Below, in pieces: positions 17,092-27,172 of a stretch of DNA of 64,000 bases. How positions within the stretch are numbered: position 1 is the first letter of the stretch; each line of letters opens with the position of its first letter. The notes below the pieces were generated by a model, which worked only from the letters and a program-made list of their open reading frames with translations, had not been told where the DNA came from and ran no database searches. A program made the position numbers and the translations under genes. The stretch lies in the NCBI GenBank assembly GCA_013289715.1, contig JABCZJ010000009.1:62001-126000 (forward strand). Reading direction: 5' to 3'. The DNA comes from Acidobacteriota bacterium. GTDB taxonomy: Bacteria; Acidobacteriota; Terriglobia; Acidiferrales; UBA7541.

Positions 17092-18444
17092 ATGCCAACC
17101 CCGCAAAAACTCGACACGCACCATAAAGCGCTCACACTGAATCTCGACGCATCCGCCTTCGGCTCTTTCGCCGAAATCGGCGCCGGACAAGAAGCCTCGC
17201 ACTGGTTCTTTGTAGTTGGCGGCGCCTCAGCCACGGTCGCCAAAACTGTTTCCGCCTATGATAAAGAAGTCAGCGACGACCTTTACGGCGCCGGATCGCG
17301 CTACGTATCCAGGCAGCGGCTCGAGGCCATGCTGGCCAAGGAATGGGCCCAGCTTCTCGCGCAGTTAAGCGCTACGCGTGGGTCACATACGCGCTTCTTC
17401 TCCTTTGTTGATACCGTCTCCGCGCGTAACTTCGCCGGGACCAACGACGCGCACGGCTGGGTGGGTCTGCGCTTTCAATTGCAACCCGGCAGCCCCGCAA
17501 ACGACGTCCTCCTGCACATCAATATGCGCGACCCTTCGAATGTCCTCCAGCAGGAAGCGATCGGTATTCTGGGCGTCAATCTCATTTACGCCGCGTTCTA
17601 TGAGTTGCAAACCGAGGAATCATTTCTGGCAGGCTTGGCAGAAGACGTCGTCAAGGAGCGAATCGAGATCGACTACATCGACCTTCGCGGGCCGATCTTC
17701 GAAGGTTGGGATCGCCATACCCTGCTAGCCCGCCTCGTGAGTGGAGGATTCGCCGAGGCTGTATTTTTCCCCTCGCAGGGTCCCGCAGTTCCTCCTACAG
17801 AGGCTCTCTACAAGAAAGCCGTGGTGCTTGCCCCGGGTTACTTTGGCCACGGCGATGCATCTCACTCGCAAGTTCACATGCGACTGTTGGCCGCGGCTGT
17901 TCAGGAGCTTCAGAAGGAGCTGGGCGACGCAAAGGTAGCGCCCGCTGGCTTCTTCTGTTTGACGGCTGCTCCGATCAAGCCGAACGAACCGGCGCCGCAG
18001 GTCCCCGATTTGCTTCGTCGTATTAACGCTCTGCTCGCGGCGGGCGGTGATGTAATCCTTTTTCGCCAAAGCGAGCTCTACAATATGAAGACTCTCGTCA
18101 GCCGCTACACGCAGGCGCCCGTGCGCTTCGCGGTCGGTGTTTCCCTGATGATTCAAGCCTTCGAGGGCATTTACGGCAATCTCGAAGGCCGGCTTCTGGA
18201 GGCACTTGCACGTCTTCTCGCACAGAACGTGCGCATCTATGTTTATCCGATGACCTCAGCGGAGCTGCGTGAAAAGCTGAAGGGTATGGCGGTTGGCGGT
18301 TGGGAATGGAGTGAAACGAATGGAATGGTTTCTGCCACCCAGCTGCGGCACACGGCGCCAGTTGGACACTTGTATGCCTATCTTCTCGCCAGCAGCTTTC
18401 TTGTCCCGATGCAGGTTCCGTCAACGTTAAGCGCCGATGCCTGA
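17092..18444 (+). CDS. Conserved protein of unknown function
   Basis: 450 residues from ATG 17092 (MPTPQKLDTHHKALTLNLDA). It is soluble, without signal peptide, alpha/beta in appearance. Recognisable blocks are FGSFAEIGAGQEASHWFFVV, RGSHTRFFSFVDTVSARNF and VLLHINMRDPSNVLQQEAIG. I recognise these blocks as those of a broadly conserved bacterial protein that is sometimes named by mis-transferred annotation (for example as a nicotinate-nucleotide adenylyltransferase); I see no nucleotidyltransferase HxGH signature. Function open. The frame extends upstream to 16993, but that part looks non-coding. Confidence 0.6.
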   Translation: MPTPQKLDTHHKALTLNLDASAFGSFAEIGAGQEASHWFFVVGGASATVAKTVSAYDKEVSDDLYGAGSRYVSRQRLEAMLAKEWAQLLAQLSATRGSHTRFFSFVDTVSARNFAGTNDAHGWVGLRFQLQPGSPANDVLLHINMRDPSNVLQQEAIGILGVNLIYAAFYELQTEESFLAGLAEDVVKERIEIDYIDLRGPIFEGWDRHTLLARLVSGGFAEAVFFPSQGPAVPPTEALYKKAVVLAPGYFGHGDASHSQVHMRLLAAAVQELQKELGDAKVAPAGFFCLTAAPIKPNEPAPQVPDLLRRINALLAAGGDVILFRQSELYNMKTLVSRYTQAPVRFAVGVSLMIQAFEGIYGNLEGRLLEALARLLAQNVRIYVYPMTSAELREKLKGMAVGGWEWSETNGMVSATQLRHTAPVGHLYAYLLASSFLVPMQVPSTLSADA

Positions 18445-18611
18445 TCGCCATCTAGAGGTCGTTTTTCGCAGGGTTGGTGCACAGTTCGTTCGAAAGTATC
18501 TCTCGTCACACACTCGTGGCCCGCTCCGCCGTGTCCGAGCCTTCCGCCCGCGAGGGCTAGTGCGGAACGTGTGTTGAAAACGCGAGTTACGTTAGGGAAG
18601 GGCACGCGGCA

Positions 18612-20117
18612 TCATCGCAATTGGCTCGTTAGCTTGCCGCAGCATTCCGGACGTGCGGGCAACGCAGAGCGGTTCCATCCCCCGCCGAGGGCCTGTACCA
18701 GCGAGACTGCGTCCACCATGCGCCGACCAAGAATATTCACTGCGGTAACTTCGTCGGAGAGAGCGGCGGTCTCAGCGGTTGTCACTTCCAGGTAGCTGGT
18801 AACTCCGCCGGTATAGCGCGTGTTCGCGAGCTCCAGGTACCTCTGGGCGGCAACGACAGCTTTGTCCTGAACCTGCGCCTCGTGCTCGAGGATTCGCAAC
18901 GCAGCCACGTTGTCTTCCACTTGTTGGAAACTGGTCAGCACTGTTTCGCGATAGTTGGCGACAGTCTGATCGTACGCAGCGATCGCTTGATCGGACGCAG
19001 CCCGACGCCTACCCGCGTCGAAGATTGTTTCTGTCGCAGCCAGCCCAATGGACCACAAACCGCTCGGCCCCTGTATCAAGGTAGTGATGACGGTGCTTTC
19101 AAATCCACCGCCGGCAGCCAAATCGATTATCGGGTAGTAGGCAGCTTTCGCAACGCCGATCTGCGCGTTCGCAGCGGCGACCCGTCTCTCCGCGGCGGCG
19201 ATGTCCGGCCGCCTTTCCAGCAGCTCGGAAGGCACGCTGACGGGAATGGGCGGCGGCGGCATCACGAGCGGCAGCGGGGGCAGGCTGAATTCCGCGGGAG
19301 GTTTCCCGATAAGAATTGCCACGGCGTGTTCGTACTGCGCACGCGCGACTCCAACATCAATTGCCTCGGCGCGGGTTGTCTCGAGCTGCGTGCTGGCTTG
19401 CTGCACTTCCACCTCGGAAGCAATACCTCCCGAATAGCGGCTGTCGATCAAATCCAAAGCATCCTGATACTGCTTCACCGTGGAATTGAGGAGCTGTTCC
19501 TCGGCGTCCAGGCTGCGCGCAAGAAAGTAGTCAACCGCCAGATCCGCATGCATGCTCAGATTGACTGTAGCTAAATCAGCCGCGCTCGCTTGCGCTTGTT
19601 CTCGATAAGACTCCACATTCTTGCGAACCCGTCCCCAGACGTCGGCCTCATACGAAACGTTGACCGGCACCGCAAAGTCGTTGTACGTGATGCCCACAAA
19701 CTGCGAACCCGGTGGCGGCGCGTTCTGAGATACTCGCGTTCGCGCCGCCGATGCGCCGGCCGTCACAGTTGGGTAATAGTCCGCCCGGTAGTAGCGGAGC
19801 AGCGCGCGAGCCTGCGTGTATTGCGCCGCGGCGGCCTTCAGATTTTGGTTGGAGACGTCAACCTGCTTTTCGAGAGCATTCAGTTGCGGGTCCTGAAATA
19901 TCTCCCACCAGTCGCCGCCGAGATTCTCATCGTTGGGTTGCGCCGGTTTCCAATCCCCGACCTCTTTATAGGCGGATGGAATTTCCGCCGTCGGCGTGTG
20001 GTATTTAGGTCCAACCGTGCATCCACTCGTCGCCAGCAGAGTTAGCGCACAGAGAATCCGCGGCAAAGGTGCCTGCAACGGGCTTTTGCTCCAACACATC
20101 TGTCGAGGCGTTGTCAC
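18612..20117 (-). CDS. RND efflux outer-membrane factor, NodT/OprM family lipoprotein
   Basis: 501 residues with an unusual GTG start that overlaps the adaptor stop in a GTGA. A lipobox LATSGC near residue 33 predicts lipid anchoring after signal peptidase II cleavage. The rest shows two outer-membrane-factor repeats: LNALEKQVDVSNQNLKAAAA..., RYSGGIASEVEVQQASTQLE and, in the second half, YTGGVTSYLEVTTAETAALS. It forms the trimeric exit duct for the pump encoded upstream. Last gene of the operon 24539-18612. Confidence 0.9.
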   Translation of the reverse strand: MTTPRQMCWSKSPLQAPLPRILCALTLLATSGCTVGPKYHTPTAEIPSAYKEVGDWKPAQPNDENLGGDWWEIFQDPQLNALEKQVDVSNQNLKAAAAQYTQARALLRYYRADYYPTVTAGASAARTRVSQNAPPPGSQFVGITYNDFAVPVNVSYEADVWGRVRKNVESYREQAQASAADLATVNLSMHADLAVDYFLARSLDAEEQLLNSTVKQYQDALDLIDSRYSGGIASEVEVQQASTQLETTRAEAIDVGVARAQYEHAVAILIGKPPAEFSLPPLPLVMPPPPIPVSVPSELLERRPDIAAAERRVAAANAQIGVAKAAYYPIIDLAAGGGFESTVITTLIQGPSGLWSIGLAATETIFDAGRRRAASDQAIAAYDQTVANYRETVLTSFQQVEDNVAALRILEHEAQVQDKAVVAAQRYLELANTRYTGGVTSYLEVTTAETAALSDEVTAVNILGRRMVDAVSLVQALGGGWNRSALPARPECCGKLTSQLR

Positions 20118-21334
20118 TTGGAATCTCCCGGCAACGTGGCTTGGACTACTTGGACTTCCTGGCCCTGAACGAGTGAGTCGGGAGGGTTGACGATGATTTG
20201 ATCGTCCGCTTTGAGGCCAGAGACGATCTCGATCTGATTGCCGAAATCATGCCCGGGGATGACAGGTGTGAGCACCACTTTCCCGTCGCTCACGACGCCC
20301 ACGCGCAATCCTTCCGTGCGGAACAGCAGCGTATCAACCGGAATCAAAAACGTGGAGCCTTCCGTCGGAACCGCCAGGTGCACCTCTGCGTAAGAACCTG
20401 TGAGCAGTGTTCCGGAGGGGTTGTCCACATCAACCTCGATCAGCAACGTCCGCGTGGTCACGTTAATCGCATCCGCCGTGCGCACTACCTTTCCTGGAAA
20501 CTGACGCCCCGGAAACTCGGCGAGATTGAGGTTTGCGGTCATGCCCGCTTTGATCCCCTGCGAGTACTCCTCGGGAACGTTTACGTAAACACGCAGCACT
20601 CCGGGCTGCGCGATGTGAAAGAGGTCGGTCTTCGCAGCACTGTTGCTGCCGGAATTGATCAGGTCGCCGATGTCGGTATTGCGCGCGGTGATTACGCCAT
20701 CGAAGGGAGCGTAGATCTTTTCGAAGGAAACCAATGCAGAGTATTCGTCGACAGCTGCCTGGTCTGCTTCGACGATGGCTTTGTTCGCGTTATAGGTGCC
20801 CACCGCGTTGTCCACGTCCTGTTGGGACACCGCATGGGCATTCAAGAGTCCCTGATACCGGGTTTTGGTGATGGAGGCGAGATCAAGGTTCGCCTCTGCG
20901 GTTTGCAGGTTGCTGCGCGCCTGCTGCAGTTGCTGGTCCACTTCCGGAGTTTCGATTACCGCCAGCAGATTTCCCTTCTTTACACGCGCGCCGATATCGA
21001 AATACCACTTCTTCAGATACCCGTTCGTTCGCGAATAGATCGGCGAAGTGATGTATGGTTGCACGTTTCCCGGAAGAATGATGTTCTGGGCGGGCGTGGT
21101 TTCTTTGGGCGACACAACCGACACTGCTGTTAGGGCAACTTTTGCCGTTTCCACGCTCAAGGATTTATTGGCCTTCACGCGTGACCAGATTCCGGAGACC
21201 AGCAGGGCGACGACCACAATCAGACCAATTGCCAAGAACAGCCATCGCCCCTGCCGCACTTTTCCCATTCCTGTTTTATTCGCGGGGAGTGAATTTCCGC
21301 CGCTCTGTGTTCCAAAATCAGCTTTGGATGACAT
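20114..21334 (-). CDS. RND efflux periplasmic adaptor (membrane fusion protein, HlyD/AcrA type)
   Basis: About 406 residues from ATG 21334, 20 bases after the permease stop with GGAG before it; a longer frame reaches 21517 inside the permease gene and is unlikely. One N-terminal anchor (RWLFLAIGLIVVVALLVSGI). Then a lipoyl half-motif (IGARVKKGNLLAVIETPEVD), an alpha hairpin (LQQARSNLQTAEANLDLASI), the second lipoyl half (IYAPFDGVITARNTDIGDLI) and a beta barrel with QGIKAGMTANLNLAEFPGRQ. It bridges the permease and the outer-membrane factor. Confidence 0.9.
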   Translation of the reverse strand: MSSKADFGTQSGGNSLPANKTGMGKVRQGRWLFLAIGLIVVVALLVSGIWSRVKANKSLSVETAKVALTAVSVVSPKETTPAQNIILPGNVQPYITSPIYSRTNGYLKKWYFDIGARVKKGNLLAVIETPEVDQQLQQARSNLQTAEANLDLASITKTRYQGLLNAHAVSQQDVDNAVGTYNANKAIVEADQAAVDEYSALVSFEKIYAPFDGVITARNTDIGDLINSGSNSAAKTDLFHIAQPGVLRVYVNVPEEYSQGIKAGMTANLNLAEFPGRQFPGKVVRTADAINVTTRTLLIEVDVDNPSGTLLTGSYAEVHLAVPTEGSTFLIPVDTLLFRTEGLRVGVVSDGKVVLTPVIPGHDFGNQIEIVSGLKADDQIIVNPPDSLVQGQEVQVVQATLPGDSK

Positions 21335-21353
21335 AAGTGCAACTCCACATGAA

Positions 21354-24300
21354 TTAGCGCCTATTCGCGTTTCCAGTTGCGGCCGGACGCAGACGCGCGC
21401 CACTCTGCAGTAAACTGAAAAATGCCGGCACAAAGAACAGCGTTGAAACCGTCGCGAAAAGCAGTCCACCAATAACCGCACGGCCCAGGGGAGCATTCTG
21501 TTCACCGCCATCTCCAAGTCCGAGCGCCATCGGGATCATGCCAATGATCATGGCAAGCGCGGTCATGATCACGGGACGAAAACGCGTGAAACCCGCCTCC
21601 ACCGCGGCTGCAACGGAATCTTTCCCCTCCATCATTTTTTCCGTGGCGAAGCTCACCACCAAAATGCTGTTGGAGGTTGCGACACCCATGCACATGATCG
21701 TTCCCATCAGAGCGGGCACGCTCAAATTCGTGTGCGTGATAAACAGAAACCAGGCAATTCCGGCAAGTGCCGCAGGCAAGGCAGAAATCATGATGAAAGG
21801 ATCCAGCCAGGATTGAAAATTCACAACAATTAGCAGGTACACCAGCACGATCGAGAATGCCAGGCCGCTCAGGAGGCCAACGTAGGAGGCGCGCATGGTC
21901 TGCACCTGTCCACGAACGATGACCTGCGAGCCGCGAGGCAGTTGCTGGTGTGAATCCTCAATAATTTTGTTGATGTCCCTCGATACGCCACCCAGGTCGC
22001 GTCCCGTCGGCGCGCCGAAAATGTCAATCACCGGCGCCACGTTGTAGTGAGAGACGACCGCCATGCCCGCTCCCCGTTTCATGGAGACCAAACTGGCCAT
22101 GATCGAAGGGGGAGCGTTGGGGTCTGTGCCCGTGATTGGAATGTTCTCGAGATCCTGCAGCGTGTCGGCGCGGTATTGCGGCGTCTGCGTCGCGATCTGG
22201 TAGCTGACACGGTTCTTCGGATCAACCCAGAATGTCGGCGAAGTCTGGAAGCTGCCACTCAGCGATACCAGAAGGTTCTGCGCAATATCATGTGCGGAGA
22301 ATCCAAGTTCTTCCGCCTTCGTGCGCTCCACGCGGTAGCGCAGGTACGGCTCGTCGAACGGCTGCTGAATCCGCAGGTCCGCCGTTCCGGTTACATATTT
22401 CAATTTGCTCAGCAGCGCGTTTGCATAAAGCCGATTGCCCTCCAGATCATTCCCTACGATCTGCACATCAATCGGCGCCGGCAGCCCAAAATTGAGGATC
22501 TGCCCGACCATGTCGGCGGGCAAGAAAGCGAAGGTGACACCCGGGAATTCCTTGGGGAGCGTCAGGCGGAGTTGGCGAATGTAATCGTCTGTCGGATGGT
22601 GATTCGCGGATAAGTTCACAAGAACGTCGGCATCCTGCGTGCCAATTGGCGCCGAATTGCTGTAGGAGAGGTTGATGCCGCTATAGGGCAGGCCGATGTT
22701 GTCAATTACGCTCTGCACTTCGCCGGCTGGAATCTGCCTGCGAATTGATTGCTCCACCAGATCGCACAAGTTGGCTGTCTCCTCAATGCGCATTCCCGTG
22801 GGTGCTCGCAGATGAAGTTTGAACGTGCCGCTGTCCACACTGGGGAAGAAGTCCTGGCCTAGCCAAGGAATCAGAATTGCCAGCGAGCCGAGGCAGAACA
22901 CGAAAAACGCAATCAGGAACGTGCGCCGGTGGTGGAGACAGAGCTCGAGCAAGCCGTGATATTTCTGACGGAAACCCTCGAAAGCTTCCTCAAATCGTTT
23001 CTGCACGCGCACCAGCGGGTTCCTCGACGGCGCGCTGCCAGCCTTCTTGTCATCCCCGCGCAACAGATACTTCGCCATCGTCGGGACGATCGTCCGCGAA
23101 AGAAAGTAAGACGCCAGCATCGCGAAAACCACCGCTTCAGCCAGCGGCACAAACAAGTACCTCGCCACGCCGAACAACATGAACATCGGAGCAAACACGA
23201 TGCAGATCGAAAGCGTGGCCACGAAAGCGGGTGTGGCTATCTGTGAAGCGCTATCCAGGACGACTTCGTCCATATCTTTCTCTGGCTCCGCTTCGCGATT
23301 GCGATTGATGTTCTCGACTTCAACGGTCGCGTCGTCCACCAGGATGCCCACCGCCAGAGCGAGTCCCCCCAGCGTCATGATGTTGATCGTTTCTCCAATC
23401 GCGCTGAACGCGATGATGGAGGTAAGGATCGCGAGTGGAATCGAGGTCGCGATGATCAGAGTGCTCCTCCAGCTGCCCAGGAAAGTGAGAATCATGAAAG
23501 CGGTCAGGCATGCGGCGATCAACGTCTCCCTGACTACGCCGCTGATCGCGCCACGCACAAAAATGGACTGATCCGCGAGAGGCTGGATCTGCAGCTGCGG
23601 CGGAACAGTTGTCTTGATGTAGGGCAAGAGAGCTTTGACGCCCGCGATTACGTTCAGCGTGGATGCGTCTCCCGCTTTTTGAATTGTCAGCAACACGGAG
23701 CGCTGTCCGTTAACCTTCACGATGTTGGTCTGCGGAGGGAAGCCGTCACGCACCCAGGCGACGTCCTCGATGTAAATGGTAGTGCTGCCGATTGTTTTAA
23801 TCGGGATGCGGTTCAGATCCGCAATGGTTTGCGGCGCCGCATTTGGAATGGAGACGTCGTACTCCCTGGAGCCGATCTTGGACGTCCCGGTGGGCAAGAT
23901 CAGATTTTGCAGGCTGATGGCATTCGTTACGTCCAGCGCCGACAGACCCTTCGACTGCAATGCCGTTGGATTCAGGTCCACTTGCACCTGCCGTTGTTTG
24001 CCGCCGTAGGGATAAGGAACGGATGCACCGGGCACCGTGATAATCTGCGTGCGAATGAAATTCAGGCCGTAGTCATTGAGCTCTTGTTCCGACATGTTTT
24101 GGCCCGAAAGGGCCAACTGCAGAACGGGGACGCTCGATGCGCTGTAGGCCAGAATGAGCGGGGGCGTCGTTCCGGCAGGCAACTGCTTGAGTTGGGTCTG
24201 AGAAACGGCCGTTATCTGGGCGATGCCTTGTTGAATGTTCGCGGTGGGCTGGAGGAACACCTTGACCACAGCGATGCCGTACAGTGACTGGGACTCGATG

Positions 24301-24539
24301 TGCTCGATGTTGTCAACCGTTGTGGTCAGAGCGCGTTCTGTGACGCTGACGATTCGGTCGGCCATGTCGTCGGGAACGAGGCCGTTATAGGTCCAGATGA
24401 TGCTGATGACCGGAATGTCGATGTTCGGAAAGATATCGGTTGGGGTGCGCAGGATCGCGAGTGAGCCCATGATCAAGATGAGTACGGCCATCACCACGAA
24501 GGTGTAAGGCCGCCGCAATGCAAGTCGTACGATCCACAT
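21354..24539 (-). CDS. RND efflux transporter permease (AcrB/HAE-1-like)
   Basis: 1061 residues, the full size of an RND pump with 12 TM helices and two large periplasmic loops. It begins MWIVRLALRRPYTFVVMAVL and has the paired acids of TM4 in GILVDDATVEVENINRN. At the TM10 position where AcrB-type pumps have a Lys (SAKNAI), the sequence reads GVATSNSILVVSFA, so the third proton-relay residue is not a Lys. First gene of a three-gene operon with adaptor and outer-membrane factor. A strong sigma-54 promoter lies 84 bases upstream. The substrate is probably drugs or hydrophobic compounds; it cannot be read from sequence. Confidence 0.9.
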   Translation of the reverse strand: MWIVRLALRRPYTFVVMAVLILIMGSLAILRTPTDIFPNIDIPVISIIWTYNGLVPDDMADRIVSVTERALTTTVDNIEHIESQSLYGIAVVKVFLQPTANIQQGIAQITAVSQTQLKQLPAGTTPPLILAYSASSVPVLQLALSGQNMSEQELNDYGLNFIRTQIITVPGASVPYPYGGKQRQVQVDLNPTALQSKGLSALDVTNAISLQNLILPTGTSKIGSREYDVSIPNAAPQTIADLNRIPIKTIGSTTIYIEDVAWVRDGFPPQTNIVKVNGQRSVLLTIQKAGDASTLNVIAGVKALLPYIKTTVPPQLQIQPLADQSIFVRGAISGVVRETLIAACLTAFMILTFLGSWRSTLIIATSIPLAILTSIIAFSAIGETINIMTLGGLALAVGILVDDATVEVENINRNREAEPEKDMDEVVLDSASQIATPAFVATLSICIVFAPMFMLFGVARYLFVPLAEAVVFAMLASYFLSRTIVPTMAKYLLRGDDKKAGSAPSRNPLVRVQKRFEEAFEGFRQKYHGLLELCLHHRRTFLIAFFVFCLGSLAILIPWLGQDFFPSVDSGTFKLHLRAPTGMRIEETANLCDLVEQSIRRQIPAGEVQSVIDNIGLPYSGINLSYSNSAPIGTQDADVLVNLSANHHPTDDYIRQLRLTLPKEFPGVTFAFLPADMVGQILNFGLPAPIDVQIVGNDLEGNRLYANALLSKLKYVTGTADLRIQQPFDEPYLRYRVERTKAEELGFSAHDIAQNLLVSLSGSFQTSPTFWVDPKNRVSYQIATQTPQYRADTLQDLENIPITGTDPNAPPSIMASLVSMKRGAGMAVVSHYNVAPVIDIFGAPTGRDLGGVSRDINKIIEDSHQQLPRGSQVIVRGQVQTMRASYVGLLSGLAFSIVLVYLLIVVNFQSWLDPFIMISALPAALAGIAWFLFITHTNLSVPALMGTIMCMGVATSNSILVVSFATEKMMEGKDSVAAAVEAGFTRFRPVIMTALAMIIGMIPMALGLGDGGEQNAPLGRAVIGGLLFATVSTLFFVPAFFSLLQSGARLRPAATGNANRR

Positions 24540-24622
24540 AATTCACATCCTCAACTTCTTCGTTCCGCAGAACCGAACAGCGTCAATTCCCATTGTTTTT
24601 TGCTGGCGTCAGACCGGGATGC

Positions 24623-24638
24623 TGCAGCCCGCGTGCCA
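24623..24638 (-). promoter_or_regulatory. Sigma-54 promoter of the RND efflux operon
   Basis: On the minus strand the 16-mer TGGCACGCGGGCTGCA has the invariant GG and GC exactly ten bases apart and a perfect TGGCACG -24 box. It is 84 bases upstream of the permease start and correctly oriented. The rest of the 361-base gap 24540-24900 holds no gene I can support. Confidence 0.65.
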
Positions 24639-24900
24639 GACCGCAGGGCGGCGGGAAATTCCGGGAAGTAATTGAAAATAGTGGCGCTTAGTCCAGAGGA
24701 TGTGAATCTAATCGCTCGGAGTGACGATGAATCTGTCCAACGGGTTGGATGCTTGTCGGCACGTTGACACCACCCATCTCAGAGTCAAAATCTACGTCGC
24801 GGGAGAGCGGAAACGAACCTGTACGGGAAGCGGTTACGCCGCCGCAGGTTCCGCTCGACTTATGGCGCGCTACGTCTGGAATAGGGCAGGAGGCCGGAGT

Positions 24901-26370
24901 TTATTCAAAGAGAATCTTGGCCATCATCCCTTTGTCTTCGTGATTGAGAAGATGGCAGTGAAACACTGACATGCCTTTGATCACGGGGTCGCTGAAATCC
25001 ATGATGACGTCCACGGTGCCGCCGTAGGGAACATTTACGGTGTCCAGCCACAACGGATCGTCAATCGGCTTGTCGTTTTCGGCGTACGCCAGGAAATGAA
25101 CCTGGTGAATGTGCAATGGATGCAGTTCCGCCGAAGCATTGACGATCCTCCAATGCTGAAACGTACCAACCTTTGCACGCACCATGGGAGCGGCATCGGG
25201 CGCAAATTTTGCTCCGTTGATGTAAAAACCGTGCTTGTCTTCGGTGAACGTCACGGTGAATCGCGGCGGCGCTTTCTCTTCCTCCGCCAGATCCAACACC
25301 TTGAAATCAGGCTTAAGGTGAGATTTCGCTGCTTTGCTTGTCGACACCGGCGCAGATCGCGGAACGATATCCGCCAAGATCATCCCTGGATTCGGATCGC
25401 CCTCGGGCCCCGTATCCACGCAGTGGGAAACCAGCTGCGGGGGAGCCTGCGCAGTTCGCCCGGTTACAATCGCTTCAAGTCTGCCGGCTGGCGGCAACAG
25501 GACGTGATCGGCGATGCGCGTTCGATGGCTGGGATCGTGACGATCGATAGGCATTCCGTCCATGGCGACGACTTCAAACGTCTGACCTTCCAGCTGCAGA
25601 TCCAGATAGCGATCCGCAGAAGCGTTCACCAGACGCCAGAATTGCCGTTCGCCCGCAGCAATTTCAATTTGCGGCCGCACCGATCCGTTAACCGTGAAGA
25701 TTTCGTCCGGCGTGTCAGACTCTCCACCGCAGGCATCCGACCCGAGCTTCACGCGGCCCACCAAGTCGGCCGACTGCGGGCCGCGTCCAATGGAACGGCC
25801 ACGCACAATCAGGATCTGTTCCGGCAACCCTGCGAGCTCGGGATAATACGAATCAATTCCTTCGATCACCAGCGCGCCGGACATACCATCCAACACTTGC
25901 TGATAGCTCTCGCCATGCGGGTGCGTGTGATACCAATACAATCCCGGCGGATGGTCTTTCGGAATGTGCACGGTATAGCTCAGCGATTGTCCCGGCATCG
26001 CCATCATGTCCAAGACGTCGTCGTGCGGCCTGTCCGGAGAAACCGTGAGTCCATGAAAGTGCAAATTCGTCATGTCCAGGCACGGACCAATCAAGCAACG
26101 CTCGCGCAGTTTCGTGGGAAGGTCGTTGATGTACGTGATTTTCAGTTGGTCGCCCGGCGACAAACGCAAAGTCGGAGCGTTAGGTTGGCCGTTGAAAAAA
26201 AACGAATCGTTGCCGTCATTGGTGATCGCAGCGTGCAAAGTGAGCGAAAGAATGTGGCCTTTCGCGCGAAGTTCCGGAGGATTTGAAAGCAGCTGTACTG
26301 GCATCCCGGTCATCGCCAAACTACACAGAAAGGCCAGCACGATGACTGCGACGGGTCGGATTGAGCGCAT
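24901..26370 (-). CDS. Multicopper oxidase
   Basis: 489 residues with an N-terminal signal/anchor (VAVIVLAFLCSLAMTGMPVQ). All four copper-ligand clusters are present: HFHG (H104, H106), WYHTHPHG (H148, H150), HPLHIHQVHF and the C-terminal HCHLLNHEDKGMM, which carries the type-1 Cys and axial Met. The order is that of three-cupredoxin laccase-type enzymes. It would oxidise phenols, Cu(I) or other reductants with O2 in the periplasm. It follows the efflux operon in the same direction but has its own long leader, so co-regulation is possible, not shown. Confidence 0.9.
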   Translation of the reverse strand: MRSIRPVAVIVLAFLCSLAMTGMPVQLLSNPPELRAKGHILSLTLHAAITNDGNDSFFFNGQPNAPTLRLSPGDQLKITYINDLPTKLRERCLIGPCLDMTNLHFHGLTVSPDRPHDDVLDMMAMPGQSLSYTVHIPKDHPPGLYWYHTHPHGESYQQVLDGMSGALVIEGIDSYYPELAGLPEQILIVRGRSIGRGPQSADLVGRVKLGSDACGGESDTPDEIFTVNGSVRPQIEIAAGERQFWRLVNASADRYLDLQLEGQTFEVVAMDGMPIDRHDPSHRTRIADHVLLPPAGRLEAIVTGRTAQAPPQLVSHCVDTGPEGDPNPGMILADIVPRSAPVSTSKAAKSHLKPDFKVLDLAEEEKAPPRFTVTFTEDKHGFYINGAKFAPDAAPMVRAKVGTFQHWRIVNASAELHPLHIHQVHFLAYAENDKPIDDPLWLDTVNVPYGGTVDVIMDFSDPVIKGMSVFHCHLLNHEDKGMMAKILFE

Positions 26371-26539
26371 GCATTTCTCCTATCGCCCGATTTGCGAAGT
26401 TGGTGATCGAGCTATTCATTCGTTTGCGGACCCGCACAGCCAAGAAGCAGGGCGCTAGCGCCGCAACCTGCTTGCAGAACGTTATGGCGGTTTCCCACCC
26501 TAAATTGAGAGCGCCGCGCCCGCGCCACCGCTCCCACTT

Positions 26540-27087
26540 CTAGGAGCCTGGAGGGAATTTCCTGAACATTTTCTCCACGCCCTTGTTCAGGTTCTCGATG
26601 TTCTTGCTGGAATTGTTGGAAAGCGTGTCGCTGGTGATGCCTCGCGATAGCAGCTGCTTTGTCTTGGTGTCGAATAAATCGACGACCACCGTGCCCATCT
26701 GATATGTATCAGTGGTGGTCGTTGCGTCGCCAAGTCCTCCGAAACCTCCGCCGCCAAAACGTCTCCAGCCCCAGCCACCTCCAAATCCGTCATAAAAGGT
26801 GTTCAGGGTTTGCTGGTCGTGGGTCATCAGGATGGCGTGCTTGAGATATCGCCACCCGAATCCACCTGCGTCCAGCCTTTTGCTGTCAAAGCAGCATTGA
26901 CGGCACTTTTGATGCGATCAACATGCAGCGCGTCTTGCGTCTTGACGTGCTCCCACGAGAAGGGCTTGTACTTCCCGAAGTGTGCGCTGCGATCGTAGTC
27001 GGTCTTCACCTGCCGTGCAAACGCAGTGCCCGCAAGCAAGAACATCCCTGAAATCTAACTGAATAATGCCTTTTTCGCTTTCATCAT
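26540..27087 (-). pseudogene. DUF4136 family protein, disrupted by nonsense codon and frameshift
   Basis: Read from ATG 27087 (GGAGGA just before it), the signal peptide MMKAKKALFS meets an in-frame TAG and then continues ISGMFLLAGTAFARQ. The DUF4136 core follows (VKTDYDRSAHFGKYKPFSWE, ALTAKGWTQVDSGGDI). Near 26840 the frame shifts by one base, and the remainder (QQTLNTFYDGFGGGWGWRRF, MGTVVVDLFDTKTKQLL, VEKMFRKFPP) reads in the next frame. Two independent lesions make a functional protein unlikely. DUF4136 proteins are small lipoprotein-like periplasmic proteins of unknown function, common in acidobacteria. Confidence 0.85.
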
Positions 27088-27172
27088 TCCTCCTTTTTGC
27101 GCGATTCCTAGCCAGAACCTTTCGCGTGCATGGCTTGCGCGCGCTCCAGGTAGCTGCGGTTCCTCCGTGTCG

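Noticed and set aside
23679..24287. 202-codon plus-strand frame inside the RND permease gene
   Set aside because: Antisense shadow of a GC-rich gene; the RND protein on the minus strand is unambiguous. The same reasoning removes the long antisense frames in the GH2, multicopper oxidase, IorB and SSS genes.
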